A stretch of 64,000 bases of DNA, taken from the NCBI RefSeq assembly GCF_042682545.1, contig NZ_JBHUHQ010000016.1. One strand, 5' to 3'. Made by a program: the position numbers and the translations under genes. Numbering within the stretch: position 1 is the first letter of the stretch; the number at the start of each line of letters is the position of its first letter. Below the pieces are notes generated by a model. That model had not been told where the DNA came from, ran no database searches, and saw only the letters and a program-made list of their open reading frames with translations. This document shows, piece by piece, positions 32,101 through 40,809 of the stretch. Origin of the DNA: Ornithinibacillus salinisoli (GTDB taxonomy: Bacteria; Bacillota; Bacilli; Bacillales; Amphibacillaceae).

Positions 32101-34359
32101 GCAAGAGTTAACTTCGTGTACGGTAGCTTTGTAAATCATTGGGATAACCATGTTAAGCATAGTGTGGATTTTTTAGAACGCTCACAACAATTGTGTATCG
32201 AATCAGGAAATCTTCATCTAGCCGGAGCGAATGGCGCATTCATAGGTTTGCTATTATATTTAAGGGGAGATAAGCTTAACGAAGTTGTCAGTGGGATAGA
32301 AAGGCAATTAAAGTTTGCAAAGCAAAACGAGTATGCTTTAACGGATAATTTTTTAACAGAAATCGTGGATTGGGTTGGCATCTTATCCAATAAGGATTCT
32401 CATATTGAATGGAAATATCCTGAATTCAAAGAAGATATTCCTGCAACTATTATGCACTACACAATACGATTACAAATGACTTATTTACTCGATGCAGAAG
32501 AAGAGGCAATAGCAGTTATCAAGAAAGTGGACCATTTAGTAGATCGTACGCATGTCTTAATCATTACCCCAGATTATTATTTTTATCATACGTTATGGAT
32601 GACTAAAATCCTTCGAAATGGTCGAATGATTAAAAAGAAAAAAATAAAGCGAAATTTAGCCAAACTAAAGAAATGGGCAAACCAGTCACCGATAAATTAT
32701 AAACATAAATATTTATTAGCTAAAGCGGAATGGGAAAATGTCCAAAATGGGGACCCAACCGATTCATACTACCAATCCGCTGCACTCGCTGAAGAGAATG
32801 GTTTTTTACAAGATGCTGCAATAGCTAATGAATGTGTGGGTTTGTATTATCTGAATCAAAACCTACCAAAAGTTGCTATGCCGTTTATGACTGCTGCTTA
32901 TGTTGGTTATAAAAAATGGGGGGCAGAACGCATTGCAAATAAACTCTATGTAGAATATCCAGACTGTATAGCAGTTTCACCACGAGCAGGTAATTCTCGC
33001 TATGAAACTAGTTCACTTGATTTACATACGGTGTTACAGGTTGCTGGAACGATTTCGGATGAGGTAGTATTAGACCAACTTTTAACAAAGCTGATGGATA
33101 GTGTTCAGACAAATGCCGGTGCTGAATATGTCTGTTTTCTATTGCGTCGTGATAATTCCTTACGCGTTGGTGCCGTAAATGAGGTTCATAAAGGAGTATC
33201 TGTTTATATGGATTTAATCCATTTAGAGGAAGTTAGTCTATCAGAAACCATTGTAAATTATGTGTTTCAGAGTCATGAGGCAATTGTATTAGATAATGCA
33301 ATGAAGGAAGGAAAGTTTACGGAAGAAGCCTATATTAAAGATAAAGGTGCTAAGTCCATACTTTGCTTACCGATACTGTACCAAAATACACTAACAGGAG
33401 TACTTTACTTAGAAAACAATCAATCGACACATGTATTTACGAAGGATCGAATTGATTTATTAACGGTTATTGCCTCCCAGGCGGCTATCGCAATTGAAAA
33501 TGCTTATTTATATGCTAATTTAGAGGAAAAAGTAAAGAAAAGGACGGAATTGTTAAACCAAGCGAACCACGACTTGAAGCAGGCGAATGACTCACTTGCT
33601 CAGTCGGAAGAGAAGCGACGTCGTATGATATCTAATATATCTCATGATCTCAGGTCACCACTTGCTACTGTGCAAGGATATATAGATATAATTTTGGATG
33701 GTTTATCGGAAACTCCTGAACAAGAAAGACGTTATTTAAAAGCTGCGAAAACACGTCTAATTTCTCTACATGGTCTTGTACAAGATTTGTTTGACTTAGC
33801 CAAACTAGAATCAGGGGACATATCATTTTCGATGGAGATGATACCGATTGATCAATTATTTATGCATTTATGTGGACAATGTGAATGGGAAATCAAACAT
33901 GCAGGACTAGCGTTTCAATGGGAGTTACCACCTTATCATGAATCGTTATATCCATTAATAGAAGTAGATTTGTCTCGTATCGAACAAGTAATGACAAATC
34001 TTGTATCAAATGCGATTCAACATACAGATCAAGGTACTATTTATTTCGCTCTATCATTTGCCAACACAGGAGAAGTTATCATTATGGTTAAAGACCAAGG
34101 TGATGGAATACCTCATTCGGATATCCCTTATGTGTTTGACCGTTCGTATACGAATAATACAAATAATAAAAAAGAAAAAGGAAATGGGCTAGGTCTAGCT
34201 ATTTGTAAAGAAATTATTCATGCTCATAACGGAAAGATCTGGGTTGAAAGCAAAGAAGGTATTGGTACAGCATTTTATTTTACCATTCCTATGATAGAAA
34301 TGGATATGAAAAACAGTATGATAGATGATCATCAAATTTCCATGAAGTCAATGGAGTGA
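29140..34359 (+). CDS. Giant hybrid sensor: Ser/Thr (pseudo)kinase, AAA ATPase, GAF, histidine kinase
   Basis: A 1739-residue cytosolic signalling protein. Order: Ser/Thr-kinase-like domain (residues 1-280; VAVK lysine K36, SPEQTGRM loop); AAA/STAND ATPase (Walker A GPSGIGKT with K336; Walker B LVLFIDDLQWAD); long helical TPR-like region (about 650-1270); GAF (about 1310-1450); coiled coil; histidine kinase with H1502 in SHDLRSPL, N-box NLVSNAIQHT, G-boxes DQGDGIP and GNGLGLAI. In the kinase domain the HRD aspartate is S129 (HKS) and DFG reads G148-F-H, so it is probably a pseudokinase. The start ATG at 29140 follows AGGATGG; earlier in-frame starts exist. It probably phosphorylates the regulator at 28171. 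Confidence 0.9.
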   Translation: MEKIPGYHMMEKLIIGENWTLYKAFSKEEQRLVAVKIMNNDLADEYAVAETIHEYYMTKDLMEEGLLPGRKLEKNGERAYLITDYFHGITLSDWLEENGVMEIDMSLKTAIRIAAIVENVHQKHIIHKSLHPKNLLFQTETSVIKLTGFHQATKLSTEKQFPHISPYQLRGQVAYMSPEQTGRMNRTMDYRTDLYSLGIIFYEVITGKLPFNQTGPAEMIHAHLALSPKPPHEINSNIPHVVSTMLLKLLAKDPDERYQSVNGLRLDLERCLKELNSTGSISSFSLDSSSSKNFSERPNKLYGREESIKLLVDKYQQIKYGSKEFHLVPGPSGIGKTALVNELHKPLVRDKGYFITGKFVKLRKQIPYAPIVNAFQELVRQILSEGPISIQSWKRVLEDELGSYAGVIVNFIPEMEWVIGGQHQLTELPPQGVHNRFRQAIKKFIGVFARKDHPLVLFIDDLQWADIATLDLLEYIFRNPEIQHLLVIGAYRHDEVQVGHPFEVMLKRIKEMPVQVTQNPVQPLEYSHVKQWIHEMLSLEERDEVFLAELMYRLTQGNPFFILQLLQAFYDEEIVYFKASTAKWYADMALLNQLSLKDSIVDFIMKRIDKLPSETKKTLQFASCFGNQFNLKTLSIITGNSFSDTAEKLWDGLNQGLILPLDPSYKWVYPDENTKFLDANPPSYIFSHDKVQQAFYMTMSNEIRINNHLKVGKKLLYQYTAEKREEHIFEIVNHLNISRNKLTESEKLDLAKWNWIAGERAKKSAASESALDFFVIGKELLPMDSWETYYESTFKIMLGLGEAQYLNHQFEDAEITFNEVIENATSRFDKLTVYNLKIALYTHIHEIEKAVDTGLNGLKLFGWNINKEPSKLSVAIEFLFTKIALSRKQPKDLLALPPVEQKDQRQVMRTLINTNASAYHVNQNLATVLMLRAIRLMLKYGDMDISALVYNNYALTLSAGFNDYQGSISFGKLAIEHTEMYQDTSLLARVNFVYGSFVNHWDNHVKHSVDFLERSQQLCIESGNLHLAGANGAFIGLLLYLRGDKLNEVVSGIERQLKFAKQNEYALTDNFLTEIVDWVGILSNKDSHIEWKYPEFKEDIPATIMHYTIRLQMTYLLDAEEEAIAVIKKVDHLVDRTHVLIITPDYYFYHTLWMTKILRNGRMIKKKKIKRNLAKLKKWANQSPINYKHKYLLAKAEWENVQNGDPTDSYYQSAALAEENGFLQDAAIANECVGLYYLNQNLPKVAMPFMTAAYVGYKKWGAERIANKLYVEYPDCIAVSPRAGNSRYETSSLDLHTVLQVAGTISDEVVLDQLLTKLMDSVQTNAGAEYVCFLLRRDNSLRVGAVNEVHKGVSVYMDLIHLEEVSLSETIVNYVFQSHEAIVLDNAMKEGKFTEEAYIKDKGAKSILCLPILYQNTLTGVLYLENNQSTHVFTKDRIDLLTVIASQAAIAIENAYLYANLEEKVKKRTELLNQANHDLKQANDSLAQSEEKRRRMISNISHDLRSPLATVQGYIDIILDGLSETPEQERRYLKAAKTRLISLHGLVQDLFDLAKLESGDISFSMEMIPIDQLFMHLCGQCEWEIKHAGLAFQWELPPYHESLYPLIEVDLSRIEQVMTNLVSNAIQHTDQGTIYFALSFANTGEVIIMVKDQGDGIPHSDIPYVFDRSYTNNTNNKKEKGNGLGLAICKEIIHAHNGKIWVESKEGIGTAFYFTIPMIEMDMKNSMIDDHQISMKSME

Positions 34360-34382
34360 TATATTGAGAATGTACTAGGAGG

Positions 34383-34428
34383 CTGTCCTTAAGCATAAAG
34401 CCTGACTTATGGACAGACCTTTTTTTTG
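34383..34428 (+). terminator. Intrinsic terminator of the hybrid kinase gene
   Basis: The stem CTGTCCTTAAG pairs with CTTATGGACAG (one mismatch), followed by ACC and eight T residues. Confidence 0.8.
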
Positions 34429-34511
34429 CATATCAAACTGTTTACTTGCTTTTAATTAGCATGTATCATTGATAATGAAATATTAATCTCATATAGGGAG
34501 GTTTACAATAG

Positions 34512-34751
34512 ATGGCTTTTGTAATTTTAGATCCTTGTGGGCCGGAGAAGGCAGCAGAATGTGTCACCGTATGCCCCGTTGATTGTATAGAAGAAGGACC
34601 AGATCAGTTTTACATAGATCCTGATGTTTGCATTGATTGTGGAGCTTGTAAAGCAGCTTGTCCTGTAAGTGCTATAGAAGAAGAATATGATTTAACGCCA
34701 GATCAAGAAGTATTTTTAGATAAGGCAGAAGCATTTTTTGCCAATAAATAG
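34512..34751 (+). CDS. Bacterial ferredoxin, seven-iron-like type
   Basis: A 79-residue small electron carrier. The first cluster motif is C9-x7-C17-x3-C21-P, with C25 following in VDC; the second is C-x2-C-x2-C-x3-CP in CIDCGACKAACP. This matches Bacillus-type ferredoxins with 3Fe-4S or 4Fe-4S clusters and an acidic surface. AGGGAGG lies upstream of the ATG. It is monocistronic; its redox partner is not indicated by the neighbours. Confidence 0.92.
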   Translation: MAFVILDPCGPEKAAECVTVCPVDCIEEGPDQFYIDPDVCIDCGACKAACPVSAIEEEYDLTPDQEVFLDKAEAFFANK

Positions 34752-34765
34752 TCTCATTTCTTAAT

Positions 34766-34795
34766 TAACCGGCCACAATGTTGTGGCTGGTTTTA
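34766..34795 (+). terminator. Ferredoxin gene terminator
   Basis: A 12-base stem, AACCGGCCACAA with TTGTGGCTGGTT, followed by TTT. Confidence 0.8.
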
Positions 34796-34832
34796 GCTTG
34801 TAGGGATTTATATCATCTCTACAAGCTTTTTC
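34795..34832 (+). terminator. Second tandem terminator
   Basis: AGCTTGTAG pairs with CTACAAGCT, followed by TTTTTCT. It backs up the preceding terminator and lies just beyond the end of the convergent regulator gene. Confidence 0.7.
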
Positions 34833-34856
34833 TGATGAGAAATTAGAATAAATCTT

Positions 34857-36866
34857 TTATGGCCTATTATGTTCCAAAATGCGCTTAATAAGCTGTGTTC
34901 TATTTTTTACTCCTACTTTTGATAGAATTCGAGAGATATGTTTTTTTATGGTCACTTCCGCCACAAATAATTCCTTAGCGATTTCTGCGTTTCGCTTATC
35001 TTCCAAAATTAGATTAACAATCTCCGTTTCACGAGCAGTAAGGTTATATTCATCTATTAATACATCTAATTGATTATCTTTTTTAGAACTCTTTTTAAGA
35101 AATTGTTTCAAATAAATCGCTAATCTCGGACCACTGAGATCTAATAGATACGTTGTAGATGGATTATTTTCTCCGTAATCAAAATGTTTTGCGTGTGGCA
35201 CTTCTTGAAAGCCAAAATTTTTGCATAGTTCTTGGAAAAAAGGTAATGGTGTTGAAAGAATTATTTTTCCGCCAGTGAGTAACAAAGGAAATAAATTATA
35301 TAAGGAAAATGAACGTGCAGAAATATTACTTGTGTCTGTATAATCAAGCAGGCGAATAAACCATCCAGCATTTAACTCTGTTGACACGGCATATGCTTTT
35401 TTTTCATTTTCATTTAATCTAGAAAAAAAGGCTCTAGAAACTGGTTCTTTTGCTAGATGCTCTAATGTATTTTTGTTAATAGGCACGATAACAGATAGGC
35501 CTAATATCTCTCCATTTTCATCTTTTAATAGGCGTGCAACGTCATAGCCCATTTTTTTAATGTAATCTGCATTGATTAATTCTAATTCTTTTTTATTATG
35601 GTTTAATGATGCGGTAAAGCGATAGGACTTATTTATTCCTCTATTATAAAACCCGGTATCACTTTCAGAAATATTATGTTTTCTATTTGTAAAAAACTCC
35701 TCTAGCTCGTGAGAATTGTAGGCAGCAACTTGTTCAAAGTACATGGATGTATCAATGGAATCTGTAAAAAAAGTAGATTGGATGATATCAACATCTAGAT
35801 GATAAAAAAACTGAGCGATATCATGTTCAGAGCGTGTGACAATCGTTCGTTGATAATAGTATTCCGCACTTCGTGAATTAATGAAGTCATATAGGTCTGG
35901 ATCATGATGCTTTAATTCCGTTTGAATTGAATCTCGAATTAAATCATGAACAGCCCAACCATTTCGTGTCGACTTAACAAAAGATAGGTTTGTTAACTGA
36001 TTAAATATGCCAAGACTTATGTCTTCCTTTAAAATGTAGGACAAAATTTCTTGATCAAATCTATGTAAAACGGCTGCTACCTTAACTAGTTGTTGTAGTT
36101 TTTCATTTGAGACTTCCTCTAACCATATTTTGGTCAAACCCATAAGTATTTTTGGAATATTTTCTTCTATTTGTATGTCTTTATTATATAAATTTAACTT
36201 CGTATTTGTAATTGTTGCTAAAGAAAGTGTAAGCGGATGTCCTTCGGTAAATTGCCATAGCGAATAAATGGACTCTTTGTCTGTAATTCCAAAGTATGTT
36301 AGATAGGAGCTTGTTTGATTAAGGTCAAAATCTTGTAGTTCTATTTTTTGTATAACTTTTCTCCATGCAGGTGATTCCTTCCATTCTCCTTTTAATTCCT
36401 CTCTTCCCGCAATAGCAAATAATATATGTTGTGGGGAATGACGTATAAATACGTGCCGGAACCAGCTATCCAGTTCGTCCATTTTTTCATAATCATCGAG
36501 TGCAATGAATATTCGTTGCTTTGTCGATATCGAACTTAAATTCTGTTGGCAGTTTTGCAAAATGTTTGCTGAGTATGTCTGAACATTATCTATTTTCATA
36601 TCAAGAAGAGTTAGTAAATATGTAGCAAATCCTTTTGGAGTATGTATAAAATCTTCACTATGGATTGTTAAAGTAAGAATGCCCTCTCCTTCTGCCATGC
36701 TGGTTAACTTTGATAGTAGATACGACTTTCCTATGCCACCAGAACCATAAATATTGAGTATTTTTGCATGGTTATCAGGTTGTAGAAACTGTTTAAATCC
36801 TTCTATCTCACGGTGTCGTCCTACAAAAATGTTTGTATCTAGTTCCTGATTCTTTTTTACCTTCAA
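34857..36866 (-). CDS. LuxR-family regulator with N-terminal NTPase (MalT-like layout)
   Basis: A 669-residue regulator. The N-terminal STAND-type ATPase has the FVGRHREIEGF start, Walker A GSGGIGKSYLL near residue 42 and the Walker B-like IFIALDDYEKMD. A long helical middle follows, and the C-terminal LuxR/GerE helix-turn-helix (residues about 605-665) reads LTARETEIVNLIL and AEVTIKKHISRIL. The start codon is TTG at 36866, nine bases after GGAGG, under a consensus promoter. The inducer is unknown. It is divergent from the MerR-acyl-CoA operon, which may be its target; that is a guess. Confidence 0.85.
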   Translation of the reverse strand: MKVKKNQELDTNIFVGRHREIEGFKQFLQPDNHAKILNIYGSGGIGKSYLLSKLTSMAEGEGILTLTIHSEDFIHTPKGFATYLLTLLDMKIDNVQTYSANILQNCQQNLSSISTKQRIFIALDDYEKMDELDSWFRHVFIRHSPQHILFAIAGREELKGEWKESPAWRKVIQKIELQDFDLNQTSSYLTYFGITDKESIYSLWQFTEGHPLTLSLATITNTKLNLYNKDIQIEENIPKILMGLTKIWLEEVSNEKLQQLVKVAAVLHRFDQEILSYILKEDISLGIFNQLTNLSFVKSTRNGWAVHDLIRDSIQTELKHHDPDLYDFINSRSAEYYYQRTIVTRSEHDIAQFFYHLDVDIIQSTFFTDSIDTSMYFEQVAAYNSHELEEFFTNRKHNISESDTGFYNRGINKSYRFTASLNHNKKELELINADYIKKMGYDVARLLKDENGEILGLSVIVPINKNTLEHLAKEPVSRAFFSRLNENEKKAYAVSTELNAGWFIRLLDYTDTSNISARSFSLYNLFPLLLTGGKIILSTPLPFFQELCKNFGFQEVPHAKHFDYGENNPSTTYLLDLSGPRLAIYLKQFLKKSSKKDNQLDVLIDEYNLTARETEIVNLILEDKRNAEIAKELFVAEVTIKKHISRILSKVGVKNRTQLIKRILEHNRP

Positions 36867-36907
36867 GTCTGCGAACCTCCAAACGTTTGAAAAGTCTAAC
36901 TATTTAA

Positions 36908-36936
36908 ACTATAGTTGTATAATAAGAAGTTGTCAA
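36908..36936 (-). promoter_or_regulatory. SigA promoter of the LuxR-like gene
   Basis: On the minus strand, TTGACA (36936-36931), an exact 17-base spacer and TATAGT (36913-36908), about 40 bases before the TTG start. Confidence 0.75.
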
Positions 36937-36993
36937 TAGTAGGTATTTTGTTGGAATAAAAGGAACGTAATATAGCATTTTTGGAAAAAACTA

Positions 36994-37022
36994 TTGAACT
37001 TAACGTTAACGTAAATGATAAA
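36994..37022 (+). promoter_or_regulatory. Promoter with MerR-type palindrome
   Basis: TTGAAC at 36994-36999, a 17-base spacer and GATAAA at 37017-37022. The spacer contains the perfect palindrome ACGTTAACGT (37003-37012), extended to TTAACGTTAACGTAA. MerR regulators of fatty- or branched-chain acyl-CoA genes bind ACGT-containing palindromes of this kind inside promoter spacers, so autoregulation is likely. Confidence 0.55.
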
Positions 37023-37084
37023 CTATTATTGTTAGAAAATTGGCTAAAATGAAAGCTGATTAACAGGGATAAAGGTGATAGCTA

Positions 37085-37480
37085 ATGTCAGAAAAAGAAA
37101 CCTATTCGATATCAGAGCTGGCAGATCAATTTGAGATTTCAACGCGGACGATTCGATATTATGAAGAATTAGGATTGCTTCAACCGGGACGCACGATCGG
37201 GGGACAACGAGTTTTTACGAAAAAAGAGCAAATTCGTCTTCAATTGGTATTTCGCGGAAAAAAATATGGATTTCGTTTAGAAGAAATTCGGGAAATGATC
37301 CAACTATTTGATCGTGATCCATCTGGGAAACAACAGCTACAAAAAACAATCCAATATGGAAATGAAAAGGTGCAGGAGGTGACAAATCGGATAGAGGATT
37401 TAGTAAAAATTCGAACAGAAATGGAACAGTTACTGGAGGATTTTCAATCGAAATTAGATGAATTGGAGCGTGATTCGTAA
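37085..37480 (+). CDS. MerR-family regulator of the acyl-CoA operon
   Basis: A 131-residue regulator with a MerR winged helix at residues 6-75 (YSISELADQFEISTRTIRYYEELGLL, GGQRVFTKKE) and a C-terminal coiled coil (residues 85-131) for dimerisation. There is no cysteine-based metal site, which fits the LiuR/FadR-like branch that governs acyl-CoA catabolism. Its stop overlaps the start of the acyl-CoA synthetase gene by one base (TAATG), so they are coupled. Confidence 0.85.
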   Translation: MSEKETYSISELADQFEISTRTIRYYEELGLLQPGRTIGGQRVFTKKEQIRLQLVFRGKKYGFRLEEIREMIQLFDRDPSGKQQLQKTIQYGNEKVQEVTNRIEDLVKIRTEMEQLLEDFQSKLDELERDS

Positions 37481-38994
37481 TGAATATACCTAATTTATTA
37501 GCTGCACAAGCAAGAAAGTACCCTAACAAAGAAGCACTTGTTACTCCTCAAGAAAGAATAACATATAGTGAATGGAATATTGCTGTTAATAAACTGGCAA
37601 ATAGCCTACAACAATTAGGTGTACAAAAAGGTGATAAGGTTGTTCTGCATATGCCAAATACTAAAGAATTTTTATTTGCGTATTTTGCCGTTCAACGCCT
37701 TGGCGCACTTATTGTTCCGATTAATGCCAAGCTCATTCAACAAGAAATTACGTATATTTTGGAGCATAGTGATGCGAAAGTGTTTGTTACCCATGAGTTG
37801 TTGTTTCCGCAAGTCGCATCGTTACCAAATTCGAAAGATCTTATTTATATTAAAACGGGTCAACGAATTGATGAGTGGATTTCATTTGAAAACTTGATCG
37901 CAGAAGGCGCCACCAAGGAGGTCACATGCCAACTTAGTGAAGATGATGAAGCCTCTATTTTGTATACATCTGGTACTACAGGAGATCCAAAAGGAGTGAT
38001 ATTCACGTATCGAAATATATTGACGGTAGCGAGAATGATTTGTGTGGAGATGACTATGAACCCTACTAGTCGACTACTCCATATGATGCCGTTAAGTCAT
38101 TCGGCTCCATTGCATTTATTTATGGTAGCTGGTACGTATGTTGGTGCAACACATATAGTAGTACCTACTTTTACTCCAGATCTCTTATTAGAAACAGTTG
38201 AAAAGGAAAAAGCAACACATTTCTTCGGTGCACCGATTGCATATCTTGCAAGTAGTAAACATCCGAAAATCAATACGTATGACTTATCTTCAATGGAATA
38301 TTGGGTATATGGTGGAGCACCTTTATCAAAACAGGAGGTTGCTATTGTCAAAGAACAATTTCGAACCGATCGCTTCATTTGTGTGTATGGTTTGACCGAA
38401 GCAGGTCCGAATGGCACATTGCTAGGATTTTCCGAGCATGAAACAAAGGCAGGAAGTATCGGCAAACGAGCAGCACTTGATTGTGAGATTCGACTGGTCG
38501 ATGAACATGGCAAGGATGTTCAACAAGGAGAGATTGGAGAAATTATTCTCCGAGGTGAAGGCAATATGAAGGGATATTATAAATCTCCTAAACAAACATC
38601 CGAGGCTCTACGTGGAGAATGGCTATACACAGGGGATATGGCGATGCAGGATGAAGAAGGTTATTTTTGGGTAATTGATCGGAAAAAGGATATGATCATT
38701 TCAGGTGGAGTGAATATTTATCCGAAAGAAATAGAAAATCTATTAATCTCCCATCCGAATATAGAGGATGTAGCTGTAGTAGGTGTTCCACATCCTGATT
38801 GGGGAGAAACGGTTAAAGCCTTTGTCGTCGTCAATGGGGAAGTAGAGCATGTTTCTGATATGTGTAAGCAATTTTTACAAGATAAACTAGCTGATTACAA
38901 AATTCCAAAATTATATGAGAAATTGGAAGCGCTTCCTCGAAATGCTACTGGTAAACTTTTAAAAAATAAGCTCCGGGAGAGCGTAATAAAATAG
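37480..38994 (+). CDS. AMP-forming acyl-CoA synthetase
   Basis: A 504-residue ANL-superfamily ligase that activates a carboxylic acid with ATP and CoA. Core motifs are the P-loop YTSGTTGDPKGVI near residues 162-174, the aromatic YGLTEAGP, YTGDMAM, DRKKDMIISGG and the C-terminal catalytic lysine in RNATGKLLK. The substrate cannot be read directly. Paired with the following acyl-CoA dehydrogenase, a fatty, branched or arylalkanoic acid is likely. Confidence 0.9.
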   Translation: MNIPNLLAAQARKYPNKEALVTPQERITYSEWNIAVNKLANSLQQLGVQKGDKVVLHMPNTKEFLFAYFAVQRLGALIVPINAKLIQQEITYILEHSDAKVFVTHELLFPQVASLPNSKDLIYIKTGQRIDEWISFENLIAEGATKEVTCQLSEDDEASILYTSGTTGDPKGVIFTYRNILTVARMICVEMTMNPTSRLLHMMPLSHSAPLHLFMVAGTYVGATHIVVPTFTPDLLLETVEKEKATHFFGAPIAYLASSKHPKINTYDLSSMEYWVYGGAPLSKQEVAIVKEQFRTDRFICVYGLTEAGPNGTLLGFSEHETKAGSIGKRAALDCEIRLVDEHGKDVQQGEIGEIILRGEGNMKGYYKSPKQTSEALRGEWLYTGDMAMQDEEGYFWVIDRKKDMIISGGVNIYPKEIENLLISHPNIEDVAVVGVPHPDWGETVKAFVVVNGEVEHVSDMCKQFLQDKLADYKIPKLYEKLEALPRNATGKLLKNKLRESVIK

Positions 38995-39000
38995 GGGAGG

Positions 39001-40677
39001 ATGAGTACCGTGCACAATTTTTATAGACAGGATCCTAACCTGAAAACAATACTTGAAAAAAATATGCCTCATGATTTTTTCGAATGGGCAGACCGTGAAT
39101 TAGATGTTTTTGGTGCTTTATGTGCCGGACAAATAGATGAACGAGCTATTCATACAGACAGAGAAGGGCAGCCAAGGTTAATTCGTTACGATAAAATGGG
39201 AAATGAAATATCAAAGGTATGGTTGAATGAAGGATATAAACAAACAGTTAAAGACACGTATCATACTGGAATTGTTGGATATGTTCATAAAGAGATTCCT
39301 GAATTAGGATATAAAGGAAATTATATGTATTCCTTTGCACAAGCTTATTTGCTATCCCATGCAGAACCTGGTTTCTATTGTCCTGTTACACTGACTAAGG
39401 CAACGGCATATTTAATTGACCATTATGCATCCGCAGAAGTTAAAGCGGAATTTTTACCACATGTATTATCGACTGGTGAAGTGGAGTTATACGAAGGAGC
39501 GACATTTTTAACGGAGAGACAAGGTGGATCAGATGTTGGAGCAAATGAAGTAAAGGCTGTAAGGGAAGGGGATATATACCGTATTACTGGTGAAAAATAT
39601 TTTGCAAGTAATGCAGGTGCATGTGGAGTAGCGATGGTTTTGGCAAGATTAGAAGGGTCACCAAGCGGTTTAAATGGACTAAGTTTATTTCTCGTACCAT
39701 GGGAGGAGAACCGGTCGAATGAGTTACTTCGAATTCGTAGACTAAAAGATAAGTTAGGCGTTCGAGCTGTGCCATCAGCAGAGGTAGAGTTTGAAGGGGC
39801 AAAGGGTTATCTAGTTGGCAAGGAGAATCAAGGTTTCTACTATATGATTGAGGCTTTAAATCTATCCCGTGTAAGCAATGCGATTGCATCATTAGGAATT
39901 ATGCGAAGAGCGTATTTAGAAGCAAAAAAATACGCCATGGAGCGGGATGCATTTGGAGAAAAATTAACAAATTATCCAATGGTGCAAGCAACATTAAGTA
40001 AACTTGTTGCCAAGCAAGAGGTAGAAATGAATACCATGTATGAAGTAATACAGATCATGGATCGGGTAATGGGATTAGAGACGAAGGAGACAGCAACAGA
40101 TAAGGAACAGTTATTATTCCGTTTATATGTCGCAATTATGAAAAAGGAAACAGCAGAACAGGCTATTCATTTTGCCCATGAAGCAATAGAAATGCATGGA
40201 GGAAATGGCTATATTGAAGATTTCGTTACTCCACGCTTGTTGCGAGATGCCCAAGTACTAACAGTTTGGGAGGGAACGGCAAATATTCTAGGGCTTGAAG
40301 TGCTGCGCTTAATTGGCAAATATCAAGTAGGAGACTTATTTGCTGACGAAATGAAACAACGCTTAGCAAAATTAATGGATCATAAGGATAGCGTCATAGC
40401 ATGGAAAGGTGTGCTAGAAGAAGAAATCGATCAATTAGTTCATACAATCAACAATCTAATGAAAAAATCATCGAATTTCCAAACCTATTATTGTAAGAGA
40501 ATTGCTGAAAAGATGGCTACTATATTTGAAAGTGTTGTCGCCATGGAGATGCTAGTCGGTGGTGGTGACAGGCAAAAGGCTATTTCTGAAGTATATTTAC
40601 AGACGGTATGGAAAGCGGATGAATTTGATATGGAACCAGTTGTTTTAGACAAATTTAGTGAGATAGTGATAGGGTAA
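39001..40677 (+). CDS. Acyl-CoA dehydrogenase, AidB-like long form
   Basis: A 558-residue flavoprotein longer than ordinary acyl-CoA dehydrogenases (about 380) because of an N-terminal extension, as in the AidB/ACAD-11-like branch. FAD- and substrate-binding blocks are ATFLTERQGGSDVGANEV near residues 165-182, GEKYFASNAGACG, and the C-terminal EMHGGNGYIEDF and WEGTANILGLEVLR. The catalytic base lies in that last region. The start is the ATG at 39001 after GGGGAGG, six bases after the ligase gene. It would oxidise the acyl-CoA made by its neighbour. Confidence 0.85.
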   Translation: MSTVHNFYRQDPNLKTILEKNMPHDFFEWADRELDVFGALCAGQIDERAIHTDREGQPRLIRYDKMGNEISKVWLNEGYKQTVKDTYHTGIVGYVHKEIPELGYKGNYMYSFAQAYLLSHAEPGFYCPVTLTKATAYLIDHYASAEVKAEFLPHVLSTGEVELYEGATFLTERQGGSDVGANEVKAVREGDIYRITGEKYFASNAGACGVAMVLARLEGSPSGLNGLSLFLVPWEENRSNELLRIRRLKDKLGVRAVPSAEVEFEGAKGYLVGKENQGFYYMIEALNLSRVSNAIASLGIMRRAYLEAKKYAMERDAFGEKLTNYPMVQATLSKLVAKQEVEMNTMYEVIQIMDRVMGLETKETATDKEQLLFRLYVAIMKKETAEQAIHFAHEAIEMHGGNGYIEDFVTPRLLRDAQVLTVWEGTANILGLEVLRLIGKYQVGDLFADEMKQRLAKLMDHKDSVIAWKGVLEEEIDQLVHTINNLMKKSSNFQTYYCKRIAEKMATIFESVVAMEMLVGGGDRQKAISEVYLQTVWKADEFDMEPVVLDKFSEIVIG

Positions 40678-40696
40678 GTATTTATTAGTAGGTAAA

Positions 40697-40800
40697 ATCC
40701 CGTTACGAATGGATATCTCGAATTATTCTTTGGTTTATTGTATGTGAATTGGATAATCTGAATAATTCGTAGATATCCCAAGATAACTAGGTAGCGGGAT
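40697..40800. repeat. 104-base interrupted palindrome
   Basis: Outer arms ATCCCGTTAC (40697-40706) and GTAGCGGGAT (40791-40800) enclose near-perfect 18/19-base inner arms (40711-40728 and 40760-40778) sharing GGATATCT and GAATTATTC. The RNA would form one long hairpin. It follows the acyl-CoA dehydrogenase gene and may end that transcript, or be a small fold-back element. Confidence 0.6.
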
Positions 40801-40809
40801 GTTTATTCT

